Source: an uncultured Bacteroidota bacterium (GTDB taxonomy: Bacteria; Bacteroidota; Bacteroidia; Bacteroidales; GWA2-32-17). From it: a stretch of DNA of 64,000 nt. Of the stretch, positions 1 to 8,003 are shown in pieces. The position numbers and the translations under genes were made by a program. Where the stretch lies: the NCBI GenBank assembly GCA_903837285.1, contig CAILUD010000203.1:1-64000 (forward strand), in the 5' to 3' direction. Under the pieces are notes generated by a model. The model saw nothing but the letters and a program-made list of their open reading frames with translations. It ran no database searches and was not told the origin of the DNA. Position 1 is the stretch's first letter. Each line of letters opens with the position of its first letter.

Positions 1-76
1 TCATATATTAAATAATATTTAATCATATTATAGTTTTAGCAATTTGGTTTTATAACACCTAAATTAAAAAAAATAG

Positions 77-84
77 TAGTTTTG
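77..84 (+). promoter_or_regulatory. Bacteroidota -7 box upstream of cysH
   Basis: TAGTTTTG matches the Bacteroidota -7 consensus TAnnTTTG and ends 19 bases before the cysH start codon. No -33 TTG is seen at the usual spacing, so this rests on the -7 match and its position. Confidence 0.4.
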
Positions 85-103
85 TACTCAAAACCTATTT
101 CAA

Positions 104-763
104 ATGATATTTGAAGAAATTGAAAGACAAATAAAACTATATAAGCATCAAGGCAAAAGGCTTTTTGCTACTTCATCATTTCAAACACAAAGTGTAGTTT
201 TATTGCATATTATAAGTCAGATAGATAAATCAATCCCTGTTTATTTTATGAGTACGGGATATCTATTTCCAGAAACAACACAATATAAAGATTTACTTCA
301 AACCAAATTCGATTTAAATATTTTTGATTTAAAACCAATTGTTCCAAAAATATTGCAAAAAGACAATCAGGGAAATTTACTTTTTACAAGCGACCCTGAT
401 TACTGTTGTTTTTTAAATAAGGTTCAGCCTTTAGATTCAGTTCTTGCAGAGCATGATGTATGGATTAATGGTGTAAGAGCCGACCAAAGCAAAGTACGTT
501 CTGAACTTTTTGTTGAAGATTTTGCACCACATAATGTTGTACGTTTTCATCCAATGCTCGACTGGACAAAACAAATGGTTTATTCATATATAAAAGAATT
601 CGAATTGCCTAAACATCCCTTAGACGAAAAAGGTTTTGTTAGTATTGGCTGTGAACCATGCACAAGAAAAATGATTATTACAGATGATGAAAGAATGGGG
701 CGTTGGTTTGGTTTGAATAAAACAGAATGTGGGTTAAATACCGATTTAGTTGTAAAAAAATAA
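104..763 (+). CDS. cysH: adenylyl-sulfate (APS) reductase, [4Fe-4S] type
   Basis: Assimilatory sulfate reduction enzyme that reduces APS to sulfite with thioredoxin; cytoplasmic. The 219 residues form a single PAPS-reductase domain with no fused thioredoxin domain. The nucleotide loop is TSSFQTQS (23-30), followed by STGYLFPET (50-58). A CC pair (101-102) and C183/C186 in GCEPC are the four ligands that separate [4Fe-4S] APS reductases from PAPS reductases. The C-terminal KTECGL carries the catalytic C209. The usual Asp before TGYLFPET is Ser here. No cysDN or other sulfur genes are adjacent. The epimerase gene follows after 11 bases, so they may be cotranscribed. The family is certain; the APS preference is inferred from the cysteines. 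Confidence 0.93.
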   Translation: MIFEEIERQIKLYKHQGKRLFATSSFQTQSVVLLHIISQIDKSIPVYFMSTGYLFPETTQYKDLLQTKFDLNIFDLKPIVPKILQKDNQGNLLFTSDPDYCCFLNKVQPLDSVLAEHDVWINGVRADQSKVRSELFVEDFAPHNVVRFHPMLDWTKQMVYSYIKEFELPKHPLDEKGFVSIGCEPCTRKMIITDDERMGRWFGLNKTECGLNTDLVVKK

Positions 764-774
764 ATCCTAAAAAA

Positions 775-1701
775 ATGAAAGTATTAATAACAGGTGGAGC
801 AGGATATATTGGAACAGAATTAACACGTTTATTAGATCAAAACCCATCTGTAAGCGAAATAATTATTTTCGATAATTTAAGCAGAAACAATTATAATATT
901 TTTCTTCACTCTGGAATTAAAAGAGGTAAAGTTCGCTTTATTAAAGGCGAAATGTTAGATTCAAGAGTTTTAAAACAAATTGTACAATCTGTTGATGTAA
1001 TTTATCATTTAGCAGCAAGAGTTTCCACTCCTTTATCTAACGAAAGCTCTCACCTTTTTGAACAGGTAAATCATTGGGGAACTGCCGAATTGGTTTATGC
1101 TACAGAAGAAAGTAATGTAAAACGTTTTATTTATTTGAGCAGTGCTTCAATTTATGGAGCACAAAACGATGAAATTGATATTAACACAATACCTGACCCA
1201 AAAAGTTTTTATGGTATTTCAAAATACCGTGGCGAAAAACATGTAGAGCGTTTGATGCCAAAAATGGACACATATATTGTAAGAAGCTCTAATGTATATG
1301 GATATGGCATAAGTATGAGATTTGATGCAGTAATAAATCATTTTATGTTTGATGCTACTTTTACAAACCGAATTAGCATTCATGGCAATGGTATGCAAAG
1401 AAGATCTTTTATTCATATCGAAAAAGCAGCAAATATTTTGGCTAACTTAGTTGACAATAACATTGAATCAGGCACATATAATTTAGTGGATAAAGTTATG
1501 ACCATTATGGAAGTTGCTGGTAACATTAAAGATTTGTATCCAAAACTAGAAATGATTTTTATTAATCAGCATATTCAAATGCGTGAGTTACTTGTAAAAC
1601 AAGACGATCGTTTAATGAAACTTTTAACCGCACCAGACTTATCTTTTGAAGATGAATTAAAAATATTTATGGAAAAATTCCATAATTCAAGTGCAATGTA
1701 A
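775..1701 (+). CDS. NAD-dependent epimerase/dehydratase (extended SDR)
   Basis: Extended short-chain dehydrogenase/reductase that probably acts on a nucleotide sugar or similar substrate. The N-terminal dinucleotide motif is TGGAGYIG (6-13) and the catalytic pair is Y146/K150 in FYGISK, with LSSASIYG (121-128) upstream. I chose the ATG at 775 because the Rossmann strand begins directly after it; an in-frame ATG at 727 would add 16 non-conserved residues inside cysH. At 308 residues it is the normal length for the UDP-glucose 4-epimerase-like group. The exact substrate cannot be told from sequence, and no polysaccharide cluster surrounds it. Confidence 0.85.
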   Translation: MKVLITGGAGYIGTELTRLLDQNPSVSEIIIFDNLSRNNYNIFLHSGIKRGKVRFIKGEMLDSRVLKQIVQSVDVIYHLAARVSTPLSNESSHLFEQVNHWGTAELVYATEESNVKRFIYLSSASIYGAQNDEIDINTIPDPKSFYGISKYRGEKHVERLMPKMDTYIVRSSNVYGYGISMRFDAVINHFMFDATFTNRISIHGNGMQRRSFIHIEKAANILANLVDNNIESGTYNLVDKVMTIMEVAGNIKDLYPKLEMIFINQHIQMRELLVKQDDRLMKLLTAPDLSFEDELKIFMEKFHNSSAM

Positions 1702-1809
1702 TTACATATTGTTATAATATTGTTCTCTTCTTAATTAGTTTTTATTACTGTAAACAATATTTTGTGAATAATTACTTTTCACATATAGTTTAATACAGTT
1801 TTATCGTTA

Positions 1810-1817
1810 TACATTTG
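1810..1817 (+). promoter_or_regulatory. Bacteroidota -7 box upstream of lytic transglycosylase
   Basis: TACATTTG fits TAnnTTTG and lies 20 bases before the ATG at 1838, in a gap of about 135 bases after the epimerase. A matching -33 element is not clear. Confidence 0.4.
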
Positions 1818-1837
1818 TTATTGTAATTAAATTTTAA

Positions 1838-2809
1838 ATGAAATATCTAATTCTAACATTTGTTATTTTTTTATTTTTAGCTGAAATCGCTGTATCACAA
1901 AAATTAATAATTTCGAGTAACGATTCGACTTTAAAAACTAAGAAATTAAATGTTTTTAGTATTTTATACCGTGGCGACTCTACATACAGAAAAGCTTATG
2001 TTGATTCTACTATGTATGCCGATTTCTGGGACACTATTCCTCAACCAAATTTTTGGGCTAAACTAATGCATTTATCAGCTGATTCAGGGTTTATGAGCGT
2101 TGCTAATACCCGAAAAATAATTGACAAAAACTCAGTAGCTTTCTATTCTGCTTTAAACGACATTCAAAAAAATAATTACAGAGATAGCTTAAGAAAAGAA
2201 TACGGATTAACAGACTCTACAAGATTATTTTTCACAACCGGAAAAAAATATTTTTATTCATTTAAAACTGTTATTCCAAATATTGATCAAAGCATTCCTG
2301 TTTTTATCGAAAACAATGTTGATCCATGGTATGCTCAATCAATATTACTTATCGAAAGTCCAAATAAACTACAAAAATCAAATGCAGGTGCATATGGGCC
2401 ATTCCAGTTAATGAAATTTGTTGCCAGAAAATACGGCTTAACAATAAACAAAACAACCGATGAACGTGGAGATATAAAACGATCGGCATACGCAGCATCA
2501 ATGTTTATAAATAAAATATGTATTCCAACTGTAAAAAACATTCTGGATAGCTTAAGAATTACTTATAAAGAAAATGATCTTTGGTTTAGATTACTAGTAA
2601 TGCATGTATACCATGCTGGCGGTGGCAATGTGCAAAATGTACTATATATGATTAAACCTAAAGAAGGTGGATTACCACTAATTTATACAGTTTGGCAAAC
2701 TCAGGCGGGCTCATTCAGAAACGCTTCACAAAATTATTCTCAAGTACTTTTAGCTGCCTTACGTGAATTTCATAATTTAATTAGTAGCGAAGCTGAAAAT
2801 ATTCAGTAA
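1838..2809 (+). CDS. lytic transglycosylase (SLT domain)
   Basis: Secreted murein lytic transglycosylase that cleaves peptidoglycan glycan strands with anhydromuramyl formation. A signal peptide covers about residues 1-20. The SLT fold starts near residue 160: IESP (172-175) holds the catalytic Glu (E173), followed by SNAGAYGPFQLM (181-192), the GxxGPFQLM signature of families 1/23. A later HVYHAGGGNV segment corresponds to the YN(A/G)G region of the fold. The 323 residues carry about 140 N-terminal residues of unassigned sequence and no LysM repeat. It appears to be a single-gene unit with its own promoter. Confidence 0.85.
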   Translation: MKYLILTFVIFLFLAEIAVSQKLIISSNDSTLKTKKLNVFSILYRGDSTYRKAYVDSTMYADFWDTIPQPNFWAKLMHLSADSGFMSVANTRKIIDKNSVAFYSALNDIQKNNYRDSLRKEYGLTDSTRLFFTTGKKYFYSFKTVIPNIDQSIPVFIENNVDPWYAQSILLIESPNKLQKSNAGAYGPFQLMKFVARKYGLTINKTTDERGDIKRSAYAASMFINKICIPTVKNILDSLRITYKENDLWFRLLVMHVYHAGGGNVQNVLYMIKPKEGGLPLIYTVWQTQAGSFRNASQNYSQVLLAALREFHNLISSEAENIQ

Positions 2810-2909
2810 ACAATCTTTTTTTAAATTTTATTTATTGGTTGTATAAACATCACCATTTCATTTTAAATTTGTGAATTATACTTTTATCATTTCTAATTCA
2901 AAAATGAAT

Positions 2910-2917
2910 TAACTTTG
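2910..2917 (+). promoter_or_regulatory. Bacteroidota -7 box upstream of FKBP lipoprotein
   Basis: TAACTTTG is an exact TAnnTTTG match ending 18 bases before the start codon, implying a very short leader. No -33 TTG is visible at the usual spacing. Confidence 0.42.
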
Positions 2918-2935
2918 TGATAGATAATCTTACTA

Positions 2936-3802
2936 ATGATCTTAAGAAATAGCATATTATTTATTTTCATTATTTTTCTATTTTCTTGTAAAAGCAAATC
3001 TGATGTTGATGGTTATACAAAAACCAAAACAGGAATTTACTTTAAACTTCTTCAAATTGGAGAAAAAAACAAAAAATCAAAAATTGGCGACTACATAACG
3101 TGCCATATTTTATATTATACTGGCAACGATTCATTATTCTTTGATGCAATTAGAAATATAAAATACACCCCATCTCCTTTTCCAGGATCAATTCAAGAAT
3201 GCTTTTCAATGCTTTCAGAATCTGATAGTGCCTCATTTTTTATAAACGCTGATAATTTTTTTAATAAAACCATTAACGCCCCTCTTCCCAAATTTCTTCC
3301 TCCATCAAGTTATATGAAAGTAAATATTAAATTACTTACTATTCGCTCTGCTGTTCAATATCAAAAAGAGAAACAAGAATTTTTAAGTTGGGTTTCAGAT
3401 TTAGGCCAATACGAACAATTAGCATTACTTAATTTTATTGAACAAGAACAAATAGATGTTAACCCATCTCAAACAGGAATTTATCGAATTGACATTTCAA
3501 AAGGTACTGGAAAACAAGTAGAAAAAAATGACACCGTTACTGTAAACTACGAAGGAAGATTTTTAAACGGAAAAATTTTCGATAGCACAAAAAAGAGAAA
3601 TGAACCATTTCAATTTGTTTTTGGAACAGAAATGCAAGTAATAAAAGGATTAGAAGAAGCAATTGGAAGAATGAAGCAAGGCGATCATGCACTTTTTATT
3701 ATGCCTTCAAAAATGGCATTCGGGGAAAACGGTTCTTCCTCAGGAGCTATTCCTGCATTTACTTCAGTAGTTTTTAACGTTGAAATATTAGAAGTAAAAT
3801 AA
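2936..3802 (+). CDS. FKBP-type peptidyl-prolyl isomerase lipoprotein, two FKBP-like domains
   Basis: Envelope peptidyl-prolyl cis-trans isomerase. Residues 1-18 form a lipoprotein signal with lipobox LFSC (C18), so the protein is probably anchored in a membrane facing the periplasm. The C-terminal domain (about 195-288) is a canonical FKBP with VTVNYEGRFLNGKIFDST, then VIKGLEEAIGRMKQGD and AFGENG. Residues 30-137 look like a second FKBP fold in which the active-site residues have decayed (it keeps GDYITCHILYYTG). Gliding lipoproteins of the GldI type are related, but I see nothing that fixes that identity. Confident of the C-terminal domain; the degenerate N-terminal copy is inferred. Confidence 0.85.
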   Translation: MILRNSILFIFIIFLFSCKSKSDVDGYTKTKTGIYFKLLQIGEKNKKSKIGDYITCHILYYTGNDSLFFDAIRNIKYTPSPFPGSIQECFSMLSESDSASFFINADNFFNKTINAPLPKFLPPSSYMKVNIKLLTIRSAVQYQKEKQEFLSWVSDLGQYEQLALLNFIEQEQIDVNPSQTGIYRIDISKGTGKQVEKNDTVTVNYEGRFLNGKIFDSTKKRNEPFQFVFGTEMQVIKGLEEAIGRMKQGDHALFIMPSKMAFGENGSSSGAIPAFTSVVFNVEILEVK

Positions 3803-3852
3803 TTTCAACTAAAACTTTTTCAGACTAACTTTATAAAAAATATTTAGCAATT

Positions 3853-4401
3853 ATGGCATTAAAGAAAGAAAGTGAAATAAACTCGAAAACAGTTATAAAA
3901 GTTGCAGAATTAATGGCTGTTGCTGCAAGAACTGCTCCAAAAGCAAGAGGTACAGATAATCTCGAAATAGCTATTGCTACCGGCGATTCAATTAAAGAAT
4001 TATCCGAAAAGATGAACGAGATGGGAAAAAAGAATAAAATGGATTTTTTTATACGCGATGCCGGTAATCTAAAAGAAGCTGAAGCTATATTACTAATAGG
4101 GACCCACATTAAAACTCAGGGAGTAAAAAATTGTGGCATGTGTGGCTTTAAAGATTGTTCGGGAAAGAAAAAACATGAAGATGCACCTTGTGTTTTTAAC
4201 ACAAACGATTTAGGTATTGCAATTGGATCGGCAGTTACTGTTGCTTCAAATCATCATATTGACAACAGAGTTATGTTTAGTATTGGCCAGGCAGCTATGA
4301 AACTGGAATTACTAGGCAAAGGCGTAAAGGTGGCTTTTGGAATTCCTCTTTCAGCAACTGCAAAAAATCCATTTTTCGACAGAACTCCCGTAAAGATTTA
4401 G
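3853..4401 (+). CDS. DUF2148 (ferredoxin-like) domain protein
   Basis: Conserved cytoplasmic protein of unknown function, 182 residues. The distinctive part is a cysteine cluster, NCGMCGFKDC, with a further Cys in EDAPCVFN. This arrangement is typical of DUF2148 proteins and could bind an Fe-S cluster or metal. The N-terminal half has a nitroreductase-like ring of Ala/Arg residues (AARTAPKARG), recalling FMN-binding folds, but it is not long enough to call a nitroreductase. It sits 51 bases after the FKBP gene and 35 bases before the dehydrogenase, on the same strand. Confidence 0.75.
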   Translation: MALKKESEINSKTVIKVAELMAVAARTAPKARGTDNLEIAIATGDSIKELSEKMNEMGKKNKMDFFIRDAGNLKEAEAILLIGTHIKTQGVKNCGMCGFKDCSGKKKHEDAPCVFNTNDLGIAIGSAVTVASNHHIDNRVMFSIGQAAMKLELLGKGVKVAFGIPLSATAKNPFFDRTPVKI

Positions 4402-4436
4402 GATTTATAAAATTAGGATTAAGGATTAAAAAAACC

Positions 4437-5399
4437 ATGAACAAAATACTTTTTTTAGATACAACTCATCCTATTCTGCTAAAAAAGCTGGAAAACTATG
4501 GCTATATATGCGACCAACAGTACAGTATAGATTATTCTGAAATTTCAAAAATTATTAACAATTACGTGGGTATTGTTATAAGAAGCAGAATTCAACTCGA
4601 CAAAGAAATATTATCAAAAGCAACAAAATTAAAATTTATTGGAAGAGTTGGTGCTGGTCTCGAAAGCATAGACACAGAATTTGCGAAATTAAAAAACATT
4701 GAATGCTTTAACTCACCTGAAGGAAGTCGCGATGCAGTAGGTGAACAAGCAATGGGTTTATTATTGTCCTTATTAACAAATATAAATAAATCTAATTCAG
4801 AAATTAAAGAAGGCAAATGGCTACGAGAAGAAAACAGAGGAATAGAACTTAAAAATAAAACTGTTGGAATTATTGGTTATGGTAATATGGGTAGTGCCTT
4901 TGCTAAAAAACTTTCAGGTTTTGAGACTAATGTTATTTCATATGATAAATATAAAACAAATTACACAGATGGATTTACTACAGAAGTAAGTTTAGATGAA
5001 ATTTTTAAATTATCAGATATTCTTAGCCTTCATGTTCCTTTGACAGAAGAAACGAAATATATGGTAAATCATAAGTTTCTCAAGAAATTCAAAAAAAATA
5101 TTTATTTAATAAATACTTCACGTGGTGCAGTAGTTGAAACAGAAAGTCTTTTAAATGCAATTGATCAAGGGAAAGTAAAAGGTGCAGGATTAGATGTAAT
5201 TGAATACGAAGAAACATCATTTGATAAAATGGATTTAAACAATATGCCCGCTACTTTTTATTATTTACTAAACAATCCAAAAGTAATTATAACACCGCAT
5301 TCAGCAGGATGGACTCACGAATCGAAAATTAAATTAGCAGATATTCTAGCCGATAAAATAATTGCTTTCTCCATTAAAAACAGTATTTTTAATCTGTAA
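4437..5399 (+). CDS. D-isomer-specific 2-hydroxyacid dehydrogenase (SerA-like)
   Basis: NAD-dependent 2-hydroxyacid dehydrogenase, most like D-3-phosphoglycerate dehydrogenase without the C-terminal ACT domain. The nucleotide motif is GIIGYGNMG (144-152). The catalytic triad is R229 (NTSRGAVV), the Glu in GLDVIEYEE, and H288 in TPHSAGWTHES. At 320 residues it is the short form of the family. Because other substrates (glycerate, hydroxypyruvate, lactate analogues) share this scaffold, I do not assign serA. No serC is adjacent, which weakens the serine-pathway reading. Confidence 0.85.
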   Translation: MNKILFLDTTHPILLKKLENYGYICDQQYSIDYSEISKIINNYVGIVIRSRIQLDKEILSKATKLKFIGRVGAGLESIDTEFAKLKNIECFNSPEGSRDAVGEQAMGLLLSLLTNINKSNSEIKEGKWLREENRGIELKNKTVGIIGYGNMGSAFAKKLSGFETNVISYDKYKTNYTDGFTTEVSLDEIFKLSDILSLHVPLTEETKYMVNHKFLKKFKKNIYLINTSRGAVVETESLLNAIDQGKVKGAGLDVIEYEETSFDKMDLNNMPATFYYLLNNPKVIITPHSAGWTHESKIKLADILADKIIAFSIKNSIFNL

Positions 5400-5419
5400 T
5401 TGTTTAACAAATAGATTTT

Positions 5420-6142
5420 ATGAGTAATTTCACTACAAACAATAAAATTGCAGAAATTGTTGAACACGACAGCAATCTACTTTCGGTACTTAATCGTTTT
5501 GGAATTAAACTTGGTTTTGGTGATATTAGCGTACATCAAGCATGTATAAACAATAATATTGATGAAGATTTTTTTCTTGCAATATTAAATGTTTACCATA
5601 ATGATAATTATTTTCCAGAACATAAATTTGCAAATTTTAAGATAATTGATATAATCTCATATTTAATTGAAACTCACAAATCATACACAACTCATACTTT
5701 GCCTGAAATTGACAGATTATTTAATCAATTACTTTCCAATAACACCGTTCACAAAGATCTTTTTCAGATCTTAGAAAAGATATATTCTAGCTTTAAAGAT
5801 GAATTTAATAATCATATTAAATACGAAGAACAAAAGATTTTCCCATTAATAATTAAATTAGCTAACAACGAAAAAGAATTAAATCATAACAAAATAAAAT
5901 TATCTGATTTTAACTTTATTAATATTCATTCTCAATTTGACGATAAGATAATTGACATAAAAAATATTTTAATTAAGTATTTACCGCCTATTGAAGACAC
6001 TTTTATATGTAATGCATTTGCAATAGCAATTTTTAAATTTGAAAAAGATTTAAAAGATCATTCAAGAATAGAAGACAGGATTTTATATCCAAGAGTAAAT
6101 CATCTCTATAATCAATCAACATCAAGCCATGTTGAAGAATAA
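5420..6142 (+). CDS. hemerythrin-domain protein, RIC/ScdA-like
   Basis: Probable cytoplasmic di-iron protein related to RIC (YtfE/ScdA), which repairs Fe-S centres after nitrosative or oxidative damage. The hemerythrin fold supplies H86 (ETHKSY), H132 and E136 in NHIKYEEQKIFP, H170 (NIHSQF), and H214 and E218 in DHSRIEDRILYP. The N-terminal segment resembles the ScdA_N (DUF542) domain, but the CC pair expected after the phenylalanine/glycine turn is replaced by GIKLGFGD. The family's cysteine chemistry is therefore missing. The stop lies 14 bases inside the next gene, a LuxR regulator, so the two are translationally coupled. Confidence 0.8.
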   Translation: MSNFTTNNKIAEIVEHDSNLLSVLNRFGIKLGFGDISVHQACINNNIDEDFFLAILNVYHNDNYFPEHKFANFKIIDIISYLIETHKSYTTHTLPEIDRLFNQLLSNNTVHKDLFQILEKIYSSFKDEFNNHIKYEEQKIFPLIIKLANNEKELNHNKIKLSDFNFINIHSQFDDKIIDIKNILIKYLPPIEDTFICNAFAIAIFKFEKDLKDHSRIEDRILYPRVNHLYNQSTSSHVEE

Positions 6143-6716
6143 TATTAACATACTATTATTTTTTAAATCTGATATAATTCTAAAAGGATTGTACGGTATA
6201 ATTAATAGTTTGGGGATTGAACCAATTTTAATAAAAAACACAGAGGACTTTTTTGACTATCCCAATTTGTTGGGAGATGTTTTAATCATACTACCACAAA
6301 ATTTATACGATGAAAATTTAAGTCTTATCGAGAAACATTTTACCTCGCCAAAAAAAGTTAAGTATTTATTTCTAAATTTTAAAGAGAACAAGAATAACGA
6401 TTTACATATCGATGACAATACTTTAACAATAGAGCATAAAATTAAAACTATTATAAATTCTTTTACTAACAACAGCCAGAATCAAAGTATACACGAGCTA
6501 ACAACACGTGAGATTGAAGTTCTAAAATTAATTGCAAACGGTTTTACTATTAAAGAAATTGCAAATAAACTAATAATTAGTAGTCATACTGCCCTCTCTC
6601 ACCGTAAAAACATTTCTGAAAAAACCGGAATTAAAACAATATCTGGTCTTACTATGTATGCTGTAATTAAACAAATTATTGCAATAAAAGATATAAATAC
6701 CGAGAATCTTAAATAA
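6129..6716 (+). CDS. LuxR-type regulator with degenerate receiver domain
   Basis: DNA-binding regulator of the NarL/FixJ class. The C-terminal LuxR helix-turn-helix (121-180) contains LTTREIEVLKLIANG and IKEIANKL. The N-terminal 110 residues fit the receiver fold by hydrophobic pattern, but the acidic pair after the first strand is FFKS. The phosphoacceptor position after the third strand (VLIILPQN) has no Asp. Regulation by phosphorylation is therefore unlikely. The gene overlaps the hemerythrin gene by 14 bases. Its target is unknown; the promoter and gene pair starting at 6738 are the nearest candidates. Confidence 0.82.
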   Translation: MLKNNINILLFFKSDIILKGLYGIINSLGIEPILIKNTEDFFDYPNLLGDVLIILPQNLYDENLSLIEKHFTSPKKVKYLFLNFKENKNNDLHIDDNTLTIEHKIKTIINSFTNNSQNQSIHELTTREIEVLKLIANGFTIKEIANKLIISSHTALSHRKNISEKTGIKTISGLTMYAVIKQIIAIKDINTENLK

Positions 6717-6737
6717 AAAAATCCCAACATTAAGGGA

Positions 6738-6768
6738 TTGTACAGCGAGTTTTACGAGAGTAATTTTG
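6738..6768 (+). promoter_or_regulatory. promoter with -33 TTG and -7 TAATTTTG
   Basis: TTG at 6738-6740 and TAATTTTG at 6761-6768 are separated by 20 bases, close to the Bacteroidota -33/-7 layout, and lie 30 bases before the start at 6798. A short inverted repeat (AATCCC, 8-base loop, GGGATT; 6720-6739) touches the -33 element. It could be the end of the upstream transcript or an operator. Confidence 0.5.
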
Positions 6769-6797
6769 TATCGTATTAATAATTAAATTTTAAAACG

Positions 6798-7595
6798 ATG
6801 AAAAACATACTCTTTTTAATCCTATTTTTTAGCATATTAACAATAAATGCGCAAGACCGTTTATTTACATATACATATCAAACTAATGTTTTAAATAAAG
6901 GGCAAAAAGAATTAGAAGTATGGACTACAATGAAAAATGTACGAGAAAACTTTTACCGAGCATTTAATCATAAATTAGAATTTGAGATAGGGCTTGGTTC
7001 TAGGTTACAGACCGCATTTTATTTGAATTACGGATATTTGTTAAGCATAAAAACTGAAAACAATATAGAATCTTTAAATTCAGAAAATAGTTATAGTTTT
7101 GCAAACGAATGGAAATTAAAATTAACAGATCCGGTAGTAAATCCGATAGGTTCTGCATTATATTTTGAATATACTCTTGGCACAGAAGAAACAGCTTTTG
7201 AAGGAAAAGTTTTATTAGATAAACAAATCGGAAAAACAACCCAGGCCTTTAACATTGTTGGCGAATATGCAATTGTAAATGATTTTACAGTACACGATAG
7301 TCTAATAAATATTAAAAAAGAACAAGAAATTAATTTAGAATTAATTTATGGATTTTCTTATAATCTCAATAAAAATCTTTCATTTGGTTTCGAATTATTT
7401 AACAAAAATAGAATAGAGGAAAATAAAATAAAATATGCCATTTTCTCAGCAGGGCCATGTTTATCATATAATATTGAAGGATTTTGGATAAATGTAACAT
7501 ATCTACCACAAATTACAAATCTAAAAACAGGCTCGAAAGAATTATTAAAAAATGAATTAATGCAAACCCGCTTAATTTTCTCTTATGTATTTTAA
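6798..7595 (+). CDS. outer-membrane beta-barrel candidate
   Basis: I do not recognise a named family. Residues 1-18 form a signal peptide ending INAQ, the usual Bacteroidota cleavage context. The remainder alternates aromatic and polar residues in short strands (for example LEFEIGLGSRLQTAFYLNYG) and ends in an aromatic residue (LIFSYVF), as outer-membrane barrels do. The 265 residues suit a barrel of 10-12 strands. The stop overlaps the following heme lipoprotein gene by 11 bases, so the two products are likely made together. A porin- or conduit-like partner for that lipoprotein is possible but inferred. Confidence 0.6.
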   Translation: MKNILFLILFFSILTINAQDRLFTYTYQTNVLNKGQKELEVWTTMKNVRENFYRAFNHKLEFEIGLGSRLQTAFYLNYGYLLSIKTENNIESLNSENSYSFANEWKLKLTDPVVNPIGSALYFEYTLGTEETAFEGKVLLDKQIGKTTQAFNIVGEYAIVNDFTVHDSLINIKKEQEINLELIYGFSYNLNKNLSFGFELFNKNRIEENKIKYAIFSAGPCLSYNIEGFWINVTYLPQITNLKTGSKELLKNELMQTRLIFSYVF

Positions 7596-7887
7596 ATTAT
7601 TTATATCTGCAACTATCATCTGCCTTGCATTTTCGAGCTGTTCATCAAGTCTTTACACACCTAACGAGACAGACGCACAATTGGAAAACACATCGCTTGA
7701 CACATTATTAGCTGGCAAAAAATTGTATGCCAATAAATGCAGTAGTTGCCATAATTTATATCTCCCAACAAAATACACATATAGTGAATGGCAAGATATA
7801 ATGATAAAAATGCAAAAACTAGCAAAGATTGATGATAACCATAAATTAATTATAACAAAATACCTTAAAGTAAAGAGTAAAAAATAA
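7585..7887 (+). CDS. small c-type heme lipoprotein
   Basis: 100-residue protein with a lipoprotein signal (FSSC at about residue 19) and one heme-binding CSSCH motif. A Met-rich segment after it (IMIKMQKL) may supply the distal ligand. It resembles small diheme-cytochrome-like families that carry a single CxxCH. It is predicted to be a lipid-anchored periplasmic electron carrier. Its start lies inside the preceding barrel gene (11-base overlap), implying coupled translation. No reductase subunit is adjacent, so its electron partner is unknown. Confidence 0.72.
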   Translation: MYFKLFISATIICLAFSSCSSSLYTPNETDAQLENTSLDTLLAGKKLYANKCSSCHNLYLPTKYTYSEWQDIMIKMQKLAKIDDNHKLIITKYLKVKSKK

Positions 7888-7957
7888 TTTCCGGGAATTT
7901 AACATTTGTTAAAATGTTTTCTATTAGAAAAATAGAAACAATTCAATATTTATTTAT

Positions 7958-7965
7958 TATTTTTG
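7958..7965 (+). promoter_or_regulatory. possible -7 box upstream of acyl-CoA dehydrogenase
   Basis: TATTTTTG matches TAnnTTTG, 38 bases before the ATG at 8004. The surrounding sequence is very AT-rich and no -33 TTG is clear, so a chance match is possible. Confidence 0.33.
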
Positions 7966-8003
7966 CATTAAAGTACTTCAATTTAGAATAAATATTTTAA
8001 TTT

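Noticed and set aside
727-774. Upstream ATG for the epimerase inside cysH
   Set aside because: The extra 16 residues lie in the cysH coding end and precede the Rossmann motif without similarity.
5420-6142. Full RIC/YtfE assignment with a gene symbol
   Set aside because: The cysteine pair of the N-terminal domain is absent, so the classical repair function cannot be assumed.
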